Shown one piece after another: positions 7,041 to 13,595 of a stretch of DNA of 40,574 nt. Both the position numbers and the translations under genes were made by a program. Origin of the DNA: a virus; the IMG/VR virus record IMGVR_UViG_3300019755_000009, positions 1 through 40,574 of that record, one strand, 5' to 3'. The notes under the pieces are model-generated. The model worked only from the letters and a program-made list of their open reading frames with translations, made no database searches and was not told the origin of the DNA. How positions within the stretch are numbered: position 1 is the first letter of the stretch; each line of letters begins with the position of its first letter.

Positions 7041-7655
7041 ATGAAGACAAACCAAGTAATGATAAGAGATGAAATCGTAAAGCAAAGGACTAAAGACGGG
7101 TATTTTAGCGCTAATTCTATTATAGATTCATGGAATAATACAGAGGGCAACGATAAACGAAGTTTAGACTTTTATAAAAGGCAAAAAAGCGTAAAAGAAT
7201 TTATCACTTTCCTTAAAGAAAATGAAGACATAGACAAGCCTATGATATCATCTAAAGGACGTAATTCCGAAACATGGATGCACCCATTGTTATTTATTGA
7301 TTTTGCAATGTACATATCTTTAGAATTTAAAGTACAGGCTCTAAAATGGGTTTTAGATGGACTTATTAAGTCTAGAAATGATTCAGGCGACTACTACAAA
7401 GAAATGGGCGTAGCGATTTTAGAAGAATATACCGAAGTAAAAAAGAAGAAACCTAGCCCGTTTATATACATCAATGAGGCTAATATGTTAAAAGATGTAG
7501 CAGGAATTGAAAATAGTAGGAACGAATTAACAGAGAAAGAACTAAACTTACTTACATCTCTTCAAAAAGTTAATACAACCTTAATAAGGAAACACGTAGG
7601 TAAAGAATCAAGAAAGAAACAGTTATTATTGATTGCTGAATCATTAAAATTATAA
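7041..7655 (+). CDS. KilA-N domain protein, probable antirepressor or regulator
   Basis: 204 residues with a KilA-N DNA-binding domain in the first ~105: a DGYFSAN strand near 18, SFDFYKR-type helix, and the diagnostic block METWMHPLLFIDFAMYIS-like at about 78-95 followed by FKVQALKWVLDGL. The C-terminal half is charged and helical. Such phage proteins act as transcription regulators or antirepressors. It is preceded by its own promoter and by repeats that may be a binding site. Confidence 0.85.
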   Translation: MKTNQVMIRDEIVKQRTKDGYFSANSIIDSWNNTEGNDKRSLDFYKRQKSVKEFITFLKENEDIDKPMISSKGRNSETWMHPLLFIDFAMYISLEFKVQALKWVLDGLIKSRNDSGDYYKEMGVAILEEYTEVKKKKPSPFIYINEANMLKDVAGIENSRNELTEKELNLLTSLQKVNTTLIRKHVGKESRKKQLLLIAESLKL

Positions 7656-7673
7656 ACAAATAAAAGAGAGGCT

Positions 7674-8048
7674 ATGAGAAAAATAAAATTTAGAGGCTAC
7701 CACACTGGGATTAATAAATGGCTTCACGGATACAATAAAGTAGAAGGTTGTGATATTTTGGGTGAATGTATATTGCTAGGATATTGGATGAGCGAAGTTA
7801 GTTTGGACAATCTTAATGATGTAATAGTTCAACAGTTTTCAGGATTAAAAGACAATAATGGTGTTGATATCTATGAAGGCGATATACTTATGTCTAAAAA
7901 TTACGGTAAAGAATATTATACTGTAGTGGAATATCACGCACCTTCGTTTTATGCAATGGGAATAACTCATAAAACAAATAATATTTTGGCATCATCTAAT
8001 AAGACTATAATAGGTAATATATTTGATAACCCTGAATTAACAAACTAG
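7674..8048 (+). CDS. YopX family protein
   Basis: The 124-residue protein shows the full YopX pattern: MRKIKFRGYHTGINKWLHG at the start, then QFSGLKDNNGVDIYEGDI at about 55-72 and a closing IGNIFDNPEL. YopX proteins are common in phages of Gram-positive and Bacteroidota hosts; their function is unknown. It lies 18 bases after the KilA-N gene and probably shares its transcript. Confidence 0.9.
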   Translation: MRKIKFRGYHTGINKWLHGYNKVEGCDILGECILLGYWMSEVSLDNLNDVIVQQFSGLKDNNGVDIYEGDILMSKNYGKEYYTVVEYHAPSFYAMGITHKTNNILASSNKTIIGNIFDNPELTN

Positions 8049-8088
8049 CCGATAGTTTGAACTTTAAGAAAACTTTAAAATAATAGAT

Positions 8089-8190
8089 ATGAAAGAACTA
8101 AAACAACTATACAAAGAACTAACCGAAGCTGAGAAGAAGGTTATAAGAAAGTATTTAGATAAAGAAGTTTATAACGAGTTAAGTAGATAG
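8089..8190 (+). CDS. Small hypothetical protein (33 residues)
   Basis: A short frame starting at an ATG with the local GAT-ATG leader and stopping two bases before the next gene. It encodes a highly charged, probably single-helix peptide (KELKQLYKELTEAEKKVIRK). Spacing on both sides fits a real gene. Function unknown. Confidence 0.55.
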   Translation: MKELKQLYKELTEAEKKVIRKYLDKEVYNELSR

Positions 8191-8192
8191 AT

Positions 8193-8528
8193 ATGGAAGA
8201 AATAATAAAAAGTGAATTAGCTTTCACAAACGGACTAGTAATAATAGTTCTATTTTTTATAGTTTTAATTGCTTTACATTTAGATAAACTAAGGCGTGAT
8301 AAAATAGCTATTAAAAACTCATTAGAAAGGATTGAAAATGAGTACAGAAATATTTATGATGTATTAGCCAATGCAGATTATAGTAGAGAAGCTGTTTTAT
8401 TTGGTAGGCAATTACTAAATCATAATATTGAAGTACACGCAAGTAAAGATGGTAGGTGCTGGAAATACAAAGAAAAGCTTTACAACACTAAAGATTTATT
8501 CGATTTATTTTATAATCCACATCATTAA
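8193..8528 (+). CDS. Hypothetical membrane-anchored protein
   Basis: 111 residues with one N-terminal transmembrane segment (about 11-29), a basic stop-transfer stretch (KLRRDK) and a cytoplasmic coiled coil plus a small C-terminal domain containing a GRCWKYKEKLYNTKDL pattern. The last base overlaps the start of the NinB-like gene. No family recognised. Confidence 0.65.
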   Translation: MEEIIKSELAFTNGLVIIVLFFIVLIALHLDKLRRDKIAIKNSLERIENEYRNIYDVLANADYSREAVLFGRQLLNHNIEVHASKDGRCWKYKEKLYNTKDLFDLFYNPHH

Positions 8529-8947
8529 TGGCAATATACAACCTAAAAGAAAGTAAGAAGGTCGAACAAATAACGACCTATCTTACTAAACTTATTTCTG
8601 ATGGTGCTATGGTTAAACTTGAGAAGATAAAACCAAAGCGAACCAACAACCAAAACGCCTATTTACATGTATTGTTTACTTTATGGGGATTAGAGCACGG
8701 ATACACAACCGATGAAGCTAAAACAACTATTAAAAGACACTTCCACGATATATTCGTATACGAAAAGAACGGTAGTAAATATCTAGCTAGAACTAGAGAT
8801 ATGGACACAAAACAAATGAGTGATTTTACAGAGCGTTTCAGGAGGTGGTCAGAATCCGAAGGGTGTTATTTGCCTAGCCCAGAAGAATACAGGGGTAAAT
8901 ATGATTACTATCAAAACATAATTGAGATAAACAAACATTTTACGTAA
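8528..8947 (+). CDS. NinB-like recombination protein
   Basis: 139-residue protein with the family's basic patch KPKRTNNQNAYLH at about residues 36-48, the central TRDMDTKQMSDFTERFRRW segment and a C-terminal GCYLPSPEEY. This is the pattern of phage NinB/Orf-type proteins, which bind DNA with SSB and assist RecA-independent recombination. The neighbour is NinG, as in lambda-like phages, and the two genes overlap by one base. Confidence 0.75.
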   Translation: MAIYNLKESKKVEQITTYLTKLISDGAMVKLEKIKPKRTNNQNAYLHVLFTLWGLEHGYTTDEAKTTIKRHFHDIFVYEKNGSKYLARTRDMDTKQMSDFTERFRRWSESEGCYLPSPEEYRGKYDYYQNIIEINKHFT

Positions 8948-9354
8948 TGGCTAAAAAGAAAATCACATTAACCAAATTAAAAAAGAAGTATTGGGATTTA
9001 TTCAGTTTAATGATTAAATTAACTTACTCAGAAGATGGAGAAAATACTAGATGCTTTACATGTGACGCTCCTTTAAAAATTGGAACCAGTAATTGCCAAG
9101 GAGGTCATTATTACACTAAAAAAGGCTATCCTGCTTTATATTTCGACCGAAACAATGTAAGAGTTCAGTGCTATCATTGCAATATAAATTTAAGTGGAAA
9201 TACTGTAATATTCGGTGAAAGACTCTTAACTGAAGTAGGTGAAGAGGTTATGCAAGACTTAGCACTTAGGCGTCATAATATGGTTAAACGTACTCAATCT
9301 GATTATAACGAAATGATTGCTAATATAAAAGAAGAGATAGAAACCCTTAAATAA
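8947..9354 (+). CDS. ninG: NinG-like (Rap) recombination nuclease
   Basis: The lambda NinG/Rap family cuts branched recombination intermediates. In this 135-residue version the zinc ligands are Cys36 and Cys39 (CFTC), a CQGGHYY stretch with Cys50 and His54, and Cys75/Cys78 (CYHC), followed by NINLSGN, an HNH-like arrangement. It is shorter than lambda NinG but keeps the core. A terminator follows the stop. Confidence 0.85.
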   Translation: MAKKKITLTKLKKKYWDLFSLMIKLTYSEDGENTRCFTCDAPLKIGTSNCQGGHYYTKKGYPALYFDRNNVRVQCYHCNINLSGNTVIFGERLLTEVGEEVMQDLALRRHNMVKRTQSDYNEMIANIKEEIETLK

Positions 9355-9360
9355 TTACTT

Positions 9361-9398
9361 AGAATCATTCTAAACAACATCGGAATGGTTCTTTTTTT
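9361..9398 (+). terminator. Rho-independent terminator after ninG
   Basis: AGAATCATTC (9361-9370) pairs with GAATGGTTCT (9383-9392) through a ten-base stem with one wobble pair, then a T run. It closes the KilA-N to NinG transcript. Confidence 0.8.
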
Positions 9399-9409
9399 AA
9401 ATAAATAGT

Positions 9410-9452
9410 TCATTATTCGAAACTAATTGTTATCTTTACAGTATAATAATTC
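9410..9452 (+). promoter_or_regulatory. Weak promoter for the gene at 9474
   Basis: A TTCATT element at about 9409 and TATCTTTAC near 9430-9438 give spacing close to 20 bases. The -7 element lacks the final G, so this is only a candidate. Confidence 0.35.
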
Positions 9453-9473
9453 AAACAAACTAAAATAAACGAT

Positions 9474-9674
9474 ATGAAAACTTCAAACGAAACAATCACT
9501 GCAACAGCTAATCAAAGCAAGAGAACATTTACAATTCGTAAATATGTAGATGGTAAATTATCTGCAAAATACAGAACTATTCAAATGAGCCAATCAGAAT
9601 TCGATAACGAAGAAATGAATACGGAGAACGACTGGAAACAGTTCTTAAAATCCGACGATTATTATAAAGTATAA
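9474..9674 (+). CDS. Hypothetical protein
   Basis: 66-residue protein with a Thr/Asn-rich start and a beta-like centre (RTFTIRKYVDGKLSAKYRTIQM), closing with an acidic WKQFLKSDDYY. Similar short proteins are common in Bacteroidota phages, but I cannot name a family. It is a single-gene unit between a terminator and a hairpin. Confidence 0.6.
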   Translation: MKTSNETITATANQSKRTFTIRKYVDGKLSAKYRTIQMSQSEFDNEEMNTENDWKQFLKSDDYYKV

Positions 9675-9677
9675 GAC

Positions 9678-9730
9678 ACCACTTTTCCAATTCGCCCCAC
9701 CTCGTTTATTCGTTGTGGGGAACTGGTGGT
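9678..9730 (+). terminator. Strong two-part hairpin, terminator or regulatory RNA element
   Basis: CCCCAC (9695-9700) pairs with GTGGGG (9715-9720), and the outer ACCAC (9678-9682) with GTGGT (9726-9730). It occupies the whole gap between two genes. No T run follows, so it may be a regulatory structure for the HTH gene rather than a simple terminator. Confidence 0.5.
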
Positions 9731-9748
9731 ATAACTAAAAAAAATAAA

Positions 9749-9955
9749 ATGAACACAGTTAAAAAAATACTAGCAGACTTAAACAAGCGTATCGACGAAA
9801 GCGGTTATAGCCGTTATGAAATATCTAAACTATCTGGATTAAGCAAAGGAATCCTTTCAAGCATTCAGAATAATCCTAATTACGATCCTAGAATTTCAAC
9901 ACTATTAAAAATCGAAGCCGTTATTAATATTGTTTCTAAACAAGTAAAAAAGTAA
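9749..9955 (+). CDS. Small XRE-type helix-turn-helix regulator
   Basis: 68 residues read from the ATG at 9749; a TTG start 36 bases upstream would place codons inside the hairpin and is less likely. The centre (YSRYEISKLSGLSKGILSSIQNNPNYDPRISTLLKIEAVI) has the Cro/C1 helix-turn-helix layout. It probably binds an operator as a dimer. A promoter for the next gene lies in its last codons. Confidence 0.75.
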   Translation: MNTVKKILADLNKRIDESGYSRYEISKLSGLSKGILSSIQNNPNYDPRISTLLKIEAVINIVSKQVKK

Positions 9956-9960
9956 ATTGC
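9930..9960 (+). promoter_or_regulatory. Bacteroidota-type promoter inside gene end
   Basis: TTG at 9930-9932, 20 bases, and TAAATTGC at 9953-9960. The sequence ATATTGTTTCTAAA is shared with the promoter at 18120. The next ATG is at 9975, giving a leader of only a few bases. Confidence 0.6.
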
Positions 9961-9974
9961 ATAAAACTAAGGAT

Positions 9975-10139
9975 ATGAATGATACTTACGAATATATAAT
10001 TAATTGCATTCACAGCGGAGATTTTAAAGAAGCAAAAGAATGGTTTAAAATTGTAGATAGTAAAAAATTTTGGCAATATATAGATTCTGAATACCCAGAA
10101 TGCGAGTATATTTATGAAGCTAAAGATTTAATAAACTAA
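9975..10139 (+). CDS. Hypothetical protein
   Basis: 54 residues from the ATG at 9975, which follows the shared AAACTAAGGAT leader; an upstream TTG is part of the promoter instead. It is acidic with many Tyr and Trp residues. No family recognised. Confidence 0.55.
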   Translation: MNDTYEYIINCIHSGDFKEAKEWFKIVDSKKFWQYIDSEYPECEYIYEAKDLIN

Positions 10140-10150
10140 AAACCAAGGAT

Positions 10151-10372
10151 ATGAAAAACTTAAATTCAGTACTAGACGTATTAGTTCACGCCAGAGCGGA
10201 GTATGAAGCAAACGGAACAAAACCAACAGAGATTGATGAAGCTTTTAATTGTGTACAAAACTCAATAAAAGAACTGGAGGAAATAAAAGATTATATAAAT
10301 AAAATGGGTGTTGTATCTATGGCAATGAGTCGAATACGGTATAAGATAAATAATATAATTGTAAATAGATAA
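10151..10372 (+). CDS. Hypothetical protein
   Basis: 73-residue helical protein with a central Glu-rich helix (around residues 38-50) and a basic C-terminus. The leader (ACCAAGGATATG) nearly repeats that of the preceding gene. A terminator follows the stop by eight bases. Function unknown. Confidence 0.6.
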   Translation: MKNLNSVLDVLVHARAEYEANGTKPTEIDEAFNCVQNSIKELEEIKDYINKMGVVSMAMSRIRYKINNIIVNR

Positions 10373-10380
10373 ACAATCTT

Positions 10381-10414
10381 AGAAACCCCCGCACTGAAAC
10401 AAATGCGGGGTTTC
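10381..10414 (+). terminator. Strong terminator hairpin
   Basis: AGAAACCCCCGCA pairs with TGCGGGGTTTCT with one bulged C and a ten-base loop. No T run follows, but the stem is among the strongest in the window. Confidence 0.7.
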
Positions 10415-10440
10415 TGGGTGAAACTAAAAAAATAATTGAT

Positions 10441-10655
10441 ATGCATAGTTCATGTAGATACGGAGTATCAAATTCAGTAAAAAAGAAGAATTAGCGAGAG
10501 AATATGATGTAGATCATGAGATAACTGCAGCAATCGCAGAAGTAGATAATATTATTGAATCTTGTGATTTGGGACACGGATTACCATTCGAGAAACAAAC
10601 AAATGAAAGCTTAATTATAAAAGCAGTTATTAACCATCTAATCGAAAAGCTATGA
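10441..10655 (+). CDS. Hypothetical protein expressed by putative -1 ribosomal frameshift
   Basis: The ATG at 10441 is preceded by AATAATTGAT, the same leader as at 10777 and 20168, but its frame stops after 17 codons (TAG at 10492). The -1 frame is open from there to 10655 and has no ATG, GTG or TTG near its beginning. At 10479-10485 the zero frame reads A-AAA-AAG, a classic slippery heptamer; slippage of -1 there joins the two frames into about 71 residues. The downstream part is acidic and helical. Its stop overlaps the next start (ATGA), as for a translated gene. A one-base indel that broke the gene is the alternative. Confidence 0.55.
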
Positions 10656-10771
10656 AAAACCAAGCAATTTTAGACCACGTAATAAGAATGAACATAGGTG
10701 TTACTTTATTGGAAGACATACATCTGTTATATGTGAAATCATTAGTTAAGAAATTTAGACCTAAAAAATAA
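10652..10771 (+). CDS. Small hypothetical protein (39 residues)
   Basis: Starts in the ATGA overlap with the preceding frame and ends five bases before the next gene. It is a basic peptide with a hydrophobic centre and a KKFRPKK tail. Tight packing on both sides supports it. No family recognised. Confidence 0.5.
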   Translation: MKNQAILDHVIRMNIGVTLLEDIHLLYVKSLVKKFRPKK

Positions 10772-10776
10772 TTGAT

Positions 10777-11010
10777 ATGAAATATAAATTAACATGTACT
10801 ACTTACAATCAAACAGATAATGGTTTAGTTTTAAGAAATAATTTTACTGAATCAGTTGAGAATGATAAAGGCATTCTAGAAATAATTGAAAGATGGCAAC
10901 TGCCTGATTGTTTTAGATACCCTTCGATAAATAGTGTTTCTGAAATATTAGAAGGAGTAATGGTCGGAGATATTATTGTTCATGTACGTATAGTAAGATT
11001 TGGACAATGA
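10777..11010 (+). CDS. Hypothetical protein
   Basis: 77 residues, mostly predicted beta strands at both ends with a helix near 40. It begins after the AATAATTGAT leader and overlaps the next gene by four bases. Function unknown. Confidence 0.6.
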   Translation: MKYKLTCTTYNQTDNGLVLRNNFTESVENDKGILEIIERWQLPDCFRYPSINSVSEILEGVMVGDIIVHVRIVRFGQ

Positions 11011-11201
11011 AATACAAGCTAAAACAAATCGGAGATAAATTCGTAGTCTACAAGTTAGATGAAAACACCAAGAAATACGAGATAATGCGCTTTTCTGACC
11101 GTGTAAATGCTTTCACTGATACATCACAAGCTGCAAGGTATATAAAAAGGAATTTTGAGTATACAAAGAAGAAAACAGTAATGTACTTAAACTTTGAGTA
11201 A
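11007..11201 (+). CDS. Hypothetical protein
   Basis: 64-residue basic protein, opening with two short strands (YKLKQIGDKFVVYKL) and ending with a helix that holds RYIKRNFEYTKKK. It overlaps both neighbours at start and stop codons, so it is part of a coupled row of small genes. Confidence 0.6.
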   Translation: MKYKLKQIGDKFVVYKLDENTKKYEIMRFSDRVNAFTDTSQAARYIKRNFEYTKKKTVMYLNFE

Positions 11202-11434
11202 TGAAAACAGAATTCAACGAGCTTTACTATAAGTTCATAATTTTAATGGTAGTATTAATAGCTATCTCTTTAATATTTAACGACCCAATAAAATCAGTAC
11301 AGCAAGAAAACATTGTATACCAAGATTCAACGGTTACAATAGTACACTTAGAAGACTACACTGATAAAGAAGCAGAAATACAGTATAAAAACGATTGGAA
11401 AAAATACAAGCTATGGGAATACTACAAGCAATAG
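11201..11434 (+). CDS. Hypothetical single-pass membrane protein
   Basis: 77 residues with a transmembrane segment at about 11-27 and an acidic, soluble C-terminal part. It could be exposed to the periplasm. It overlaps the previous gene by one base and the next small membrane gene by 22 bases. Confidence 0.6.
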   Translation: MKTEFNELYYKFIILMVVLIAISLIFNDPIKSVQQENIVYQDSTVTIVHLEDYTDKEAEIQYKNDWKKYKLWEYYKQ

Positions 11435-11550
11435 CCATTTTATTCGGAATAGTTATGTTTTTGTTTACTTTGATTATATTACTTATACCGTTTAAAAAAA
11501 TCTTTCCTCCATCATTGGAAAAGTCAGGAATCAAAATAATAAAATCATGA
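11413..11550 (+). CDS. Small membrane protein (45 residues)
   Basis: The ATG at 11413 lies inside the end of the preceding gene in another frame. The product has a hydrophobic segment over residues 4-27 and a basic tail. The stop overlaps the next start (ATGA). The pair of overlapping membrane genes could work together, but no family is recognised and a lysis role is not supported. Confidence 0.55.
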   Translation: MGILQAIAILFGIVMFLFTLIILLIPFKKIFPPSLEKSGIKIIKS

Positions 11551-11762
11551 ATCAAGAAACGACAAATAACGGTGTATTAAATTATATACACGCAGAAACA
11601 ATTAGAACAGGCCACGGTATAAGCTATATGAGACTTGTGCAGTATTTTGATAAGACAATTGAGAGAGAAGAATTAAACGAATCCTTAAAACAGTTAATTA
11701 ATCAATCAAAAATTAAACGATATGAAAACCCAACAGGAAATATATACACGACTGACATTTAG
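11547..11762 (+). CDS. Hypothetical protein, winged-helix-like
   Basis: 71 residues with two helices and a short beta hairpin (KIKRYENPTGNIYTTDI) at the end, the layout of a small winged-helix domain. It starts in an ATGA overlap. Function would be DNA binding if the fold is right; this is an inference from pattern only. Confidence 0.55.
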   Translation: MNQETTNNGVLNYIHAETIRTGHGISYMRLVQYFDKTIEREELNESLKQLINQSKIKRYENPTGNIYTTDI

Positions 11763-11919
11763 AACAGTGGCTTGTTTTATCGCCAAGAAAAAAGAGTTTA
11801 TTAGAAGAAAGACTAAAATGGTTTACAACGGCCTCTCGAAAGAGGCTCCTGATGACTTGCGTATTAACACAGATCAGAAGTGGTTAATAGTTATTAATGA
11901 TGTTCATTTTAAAGGTTAA
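11722..11919 (+). CDS. Doubtful small basic protein
   Basis: 65 residues; the first 13 codons overlap the previous gene. A later ATG at 11818 would give 33 residues. A perfect hairpin (GCCTCT-CGAA-AGAGGC, 11831-11846) lies in the frame. The TTAAC at its stop resembles the right-arm ends of the cassette-like units, but no matching left arm was found. Confidence 0.3.
   Translation: MKTQQEIYTRLTFRTVACFIAKKKEFIRRKTKMVYNGLSKEAPDDLRINTDQKWLIVINDVHFKG
11831..11846 (+). terminator. Perfect six-base-pair hairpin with CGAA loop
   Basis: GCCTCT pairs with AGAGGC around a CGAA tetraloop. No T run follows. It may end the preceding row of small genes or act as an RNA structure. Confidence 0.35.
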
Positions 11920-11926
11920 CGTAGAT

Positions 11927-12004
11927 GCGGTATGGTTAGTAAAGCCACCCACTACTGCAACCTACAACGAACAAATGTAAATTGGCTTTATTAACTATGA
12001 CCGC
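11927..12004. repeat. Spacer palindrome before unit 5
   Basis: The 20 bases at 11927-11946 (GCGGTATGGTTAGTAAAGCC) match the reverse complement of 11984-12004 with two substitutions and one extra base. The loop is about 37 bases. It is the best palindrome among the spacers. Confidence 0.7.
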
Positions 12005-12006
12005 TT

Positions 12007-12301
12007 GTTAGCGGTTGTTATTACTTTAAAATTATGAACGGATTTAACGAACATAGACACAAAACCAACCCTAAAGAAAAAGAGATACACGACAAATTTA
12101 TAGCTGAATTTGTAGAGCCAAGATATAGTGCAAATACTATTGATAGGTTGGTTTTTGGACACCCAAATAACAGCACAACGCCTAACGACTTTTTAAGCGA
12201 TAGGGAAAAGCAAATAGTACTAAGTGCAATACAATGGCTAGGCTCACCAGTAGGACAAGGATTCTTAAAAAGTTGTGGGTTTAGCGATAATAACCGCTAA
12301 C
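12007..12301. repeat. Inverted repeat enclosing a hypothetical gene, unit 5
   Basis: GTTAGCGGTTGTTATTA (12007-12023) and ATAATAACCGCTAAC (12287-12301) are inverted repeats with one extra base. The left arm ends about ten bases before the ATG and the right arm contains the stop TAA. Confidence 0.65.
12034..12300 (+). CDS. Hypothetical protein inside inverted repeat
   Basis: 88 residues, charged at the start and with a conserved-looking core (EKQIVLSAIQWLGSPVGQGFLKSCGF). I do not recognise it. It is exactly enclosed by the arms of unit 5, which also carry its stop codon, and is flanked by palindromic spacers; this suggests acquisition as a unit. Confidence 0.65.
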   Translation: MNGFNEHRHKTNPKEKEIHDKFIAEFVEPRYSANTIDRLVFGHPNNSTTPNDFLSDREKQIVLSAIQWLGSPVGQGFLKSCGFSDNNR

Positions 12302-12304
12302 GTT

Positions 12305-12417
12305 GAGTATAAGAAACGTAGCGTTTTGAAATACTGAACTACAAATACTTACAGAAGTAAAATTGAAATAGAAAATTTAATATTAACCACTGACGGAGCT
12401 ATGTTTTTTTATATATT
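12305..12417. repeat. Spacer palindrome between units 5 and 6
   Basis: TATAAGAAACGTAGC near 12308-12322 pairs loosely with GCTATGTTTTTTTATATA near 12398-12415. It is weaker than the other spacer palindromes but keeps the same position and polarity. It also contains the GTAGCGTTTT word seen at 2247. Confidence 0.4.
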
Positions 12418-12713
12418 GTTACCGCCAGTTAATTTACAAACAAGATGAAAAAATATTTTGCTAAACTAGATGGTGATATAGTAGGAATAGACGCCTACAT
12501 AAGATTTGAGGAAACAGACATGGAAACAGCACAAGAAACGGCTGATAACTATGCAGAAGAGCATTATGGTGGATATGACGACCCATACGATGAAGATGAT
12601 TGCCCGAAGTTTTTTGCTGATGTAGAAGAATACGACAAGCAAAAACATGACAAATACTTTAGCCGCTTAAGCACACAGGGTGAATTTGAGGTTCTAGCCT
12701 AATTGGCGGTAAC
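12418..12713. repeat. Inverted repeat enclosing an acidic-protein gene, unit 6
   Basis: GTTACCGCCAGTTAATT (12418-12434) pairs with TAATTGGCGGTAAC (12700-12713) with one mismatch over 14 bases. The right arm includes the TAA stop of the enclosed gene. Confidence 0.65.
12445..12702 (+). CDS. Acidic hypothetical protein inside inverted repeat
   Basis: 85-residue strongly acidic protein; the middle (about 30-55) is very rich in Asp, Glu and Tyr (GGYDDPYDEDDCP). Such charge patterns occur in DNA-mimic proteins that block restriction or nucleases, but this is only a suggestion. It fills the space between the arms of unit 6. Confidence 0.65.
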   Translation: MKKYFAKLDGDIVGIDAYIRFEETDMETAQETADNYAEEHYGGYDDPYDEDDCPKFFADVEEYDKQKHDKYFSRLSTQGEFEVLA

Positions 12714-12741
12714 TAGCGTATAAAAGACATTAGTATTTGTA

Positions 12742-12749
12742 TATATTTG
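12742..12749 (+). promoter_or_regulatory. Promoter -7 element
   Basis: TATATTTG, a perfect TAnnTTTG word, lies about 95 bases before the gene at 12844. No TTG stands at the expected distance upstream, so the promoter is uncertain. Confidence 0.35.
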
Positions 12750-12843
12750 CAGATACCTTCAATAACCTAAACAACAACTAATTGCAAGGGTTTAAAAAAG
12801 TTGTATATAAACACCTATGTTAAAAAATGTTAAATTTATAGAT

Positions 12844-12990
12844 ATGAAAAAGAAATACAGAAACAAAAAAGGCTTAATTCACAATATAAGCCAGATTAAA
12901 AAATCACGATCTCAGTTATGGCAGGAAGTAAACGAGAACGGTAATCCAGTTGGTAAATGGTTAATGAAGGAGGAGGTTATAAATGCCTAA
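12844..12990 (+). CDS. Small basic hypothetical protein (48 residues)
   Basis: The frame starts after a GAT-ATG leader and overlaps the next start by eight bases. It is Lys/Arg-rich with a central SRSQLWQEVNENGNPVGKW pattern like a short beta hairpin. No family recognised. Confidence 0.55.
   Translation: MKKKYRNKKGLIHNISQIKKSRSQLWQEVNENGNPVGKWLMKEEVINA
12967..12976 (+). promoter_or_regulatory. Strong Shine-Dalgarno sequence
   Basis: AAGGAGGAGG stands seven bases before the ATG at 12983. Strong sites of this kind are rare in this window, where most genes have an A-rich leader instead, so this gene may be translated at a different level. Confidence 0.6.
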
Positions 12991-13273
12991 TTCATTCGCA
13001 AATTTATTTAAGAAAGCTCATAAAATAGCTGAGCAAAGAGGTAAATTCAAAAACCGTTCTTTCGTTAAAATCAAGAAAGATATTGAAGAAGAAGACGCAG
13101 AATTATACGACGAGCTTTGGGGTTGTCATATAAAAAAGCAATTCACTTTAAAAGCTGAACGCGAGGCATGGGATGGGATTATAATCCGTTTAAATGAGCT
13201 TAAAAATAACGAAGTAAATCTAATACAGAGTTTAACCGATTACGTGAAGTACCAAGAGCAAAGAGAAGACTAA
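12983..13273 (+). CDS. Hypothetical protein
   Basis: 96 residues, basic at the N-terminus (FKKAHKIAEQRGKFKNRSF) and helical afterward. The start is set by a strong Shine-Dalgarno site and an eight-base overlap with the upstream gene. No family recognised. Confidence 0.65.
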   Translation: MPNSFANLFKKAHKIAEQRGKFKNRSFVKIKKDIEEEDAELYDELWGCHIKKQFTLKAEREAWDGIIIRLNELKNNEVNLIQSLTDYVKYQEQRED

Positions 13274-13279
13274 TTTATA

Positions 13280-13310
13280 TTGGTTCTTGATAATGGAATG
13301 AGTAAATTTG
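13280..13310 (+). promoter_or_regulatory. Near-perfect Bacteroidota promoter
   Basis: TTG (13280-13282), 20 bases, TAAATTTG (13303-13310). The upstream part, ATATTGGTTCTTGATA, differs by one base from that at 19038. It drives the gene at 13332. Confidence 0.75.
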
Positions 13311-13331
13311 ATAAACTAAAAATTTAATGAT

Positions 13332-13595
13332 ATGAAAACACCAAAAGATTTTCAAGATTTTCCATATAGCAGTGTGGAACAAAAAACAGAATCTGAAATA
13401 GTAGCTTCTAATATAATGACTATATTAAGAAAAAGTGGAAATAAGTTTCGTAAGTTATCTTACAGAGAGTATAAAAAAGTTAGATTAGAAGATGGTAACT
13501 ATTCGGACATTGAAGAAATGTATTTTAAAAGAGTAGTTGGATACTGTACTAGCGCAAAAAAAGCGATGTCTTTTAGTCCTGCATGGAACAAATAA
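13332..13595 (+). CDS. Hypothetical protein
   Basis: 87-residue basic protein with a predicted helix near residues 20-35 and a RYxK-type beta segment after it. Its leader repeats that of the RecT operon (TAAACTAAAAATT..GATATG). Function unknown. Confidence 0.65.
   Translation: MKTPKDFQDFPYSSVEQKTESEIVASNIMTILRKSGNKFRKLSYREYKKVRLEDGNYSDIEEMYFKRVVGYCTSAKKAMSFSPAWNK

Noticed and set aside
11927-12713. Insertion sequence
   Set aside because: Inverted repeats are present, but there is no transposase and no target-site duplication that I can see.
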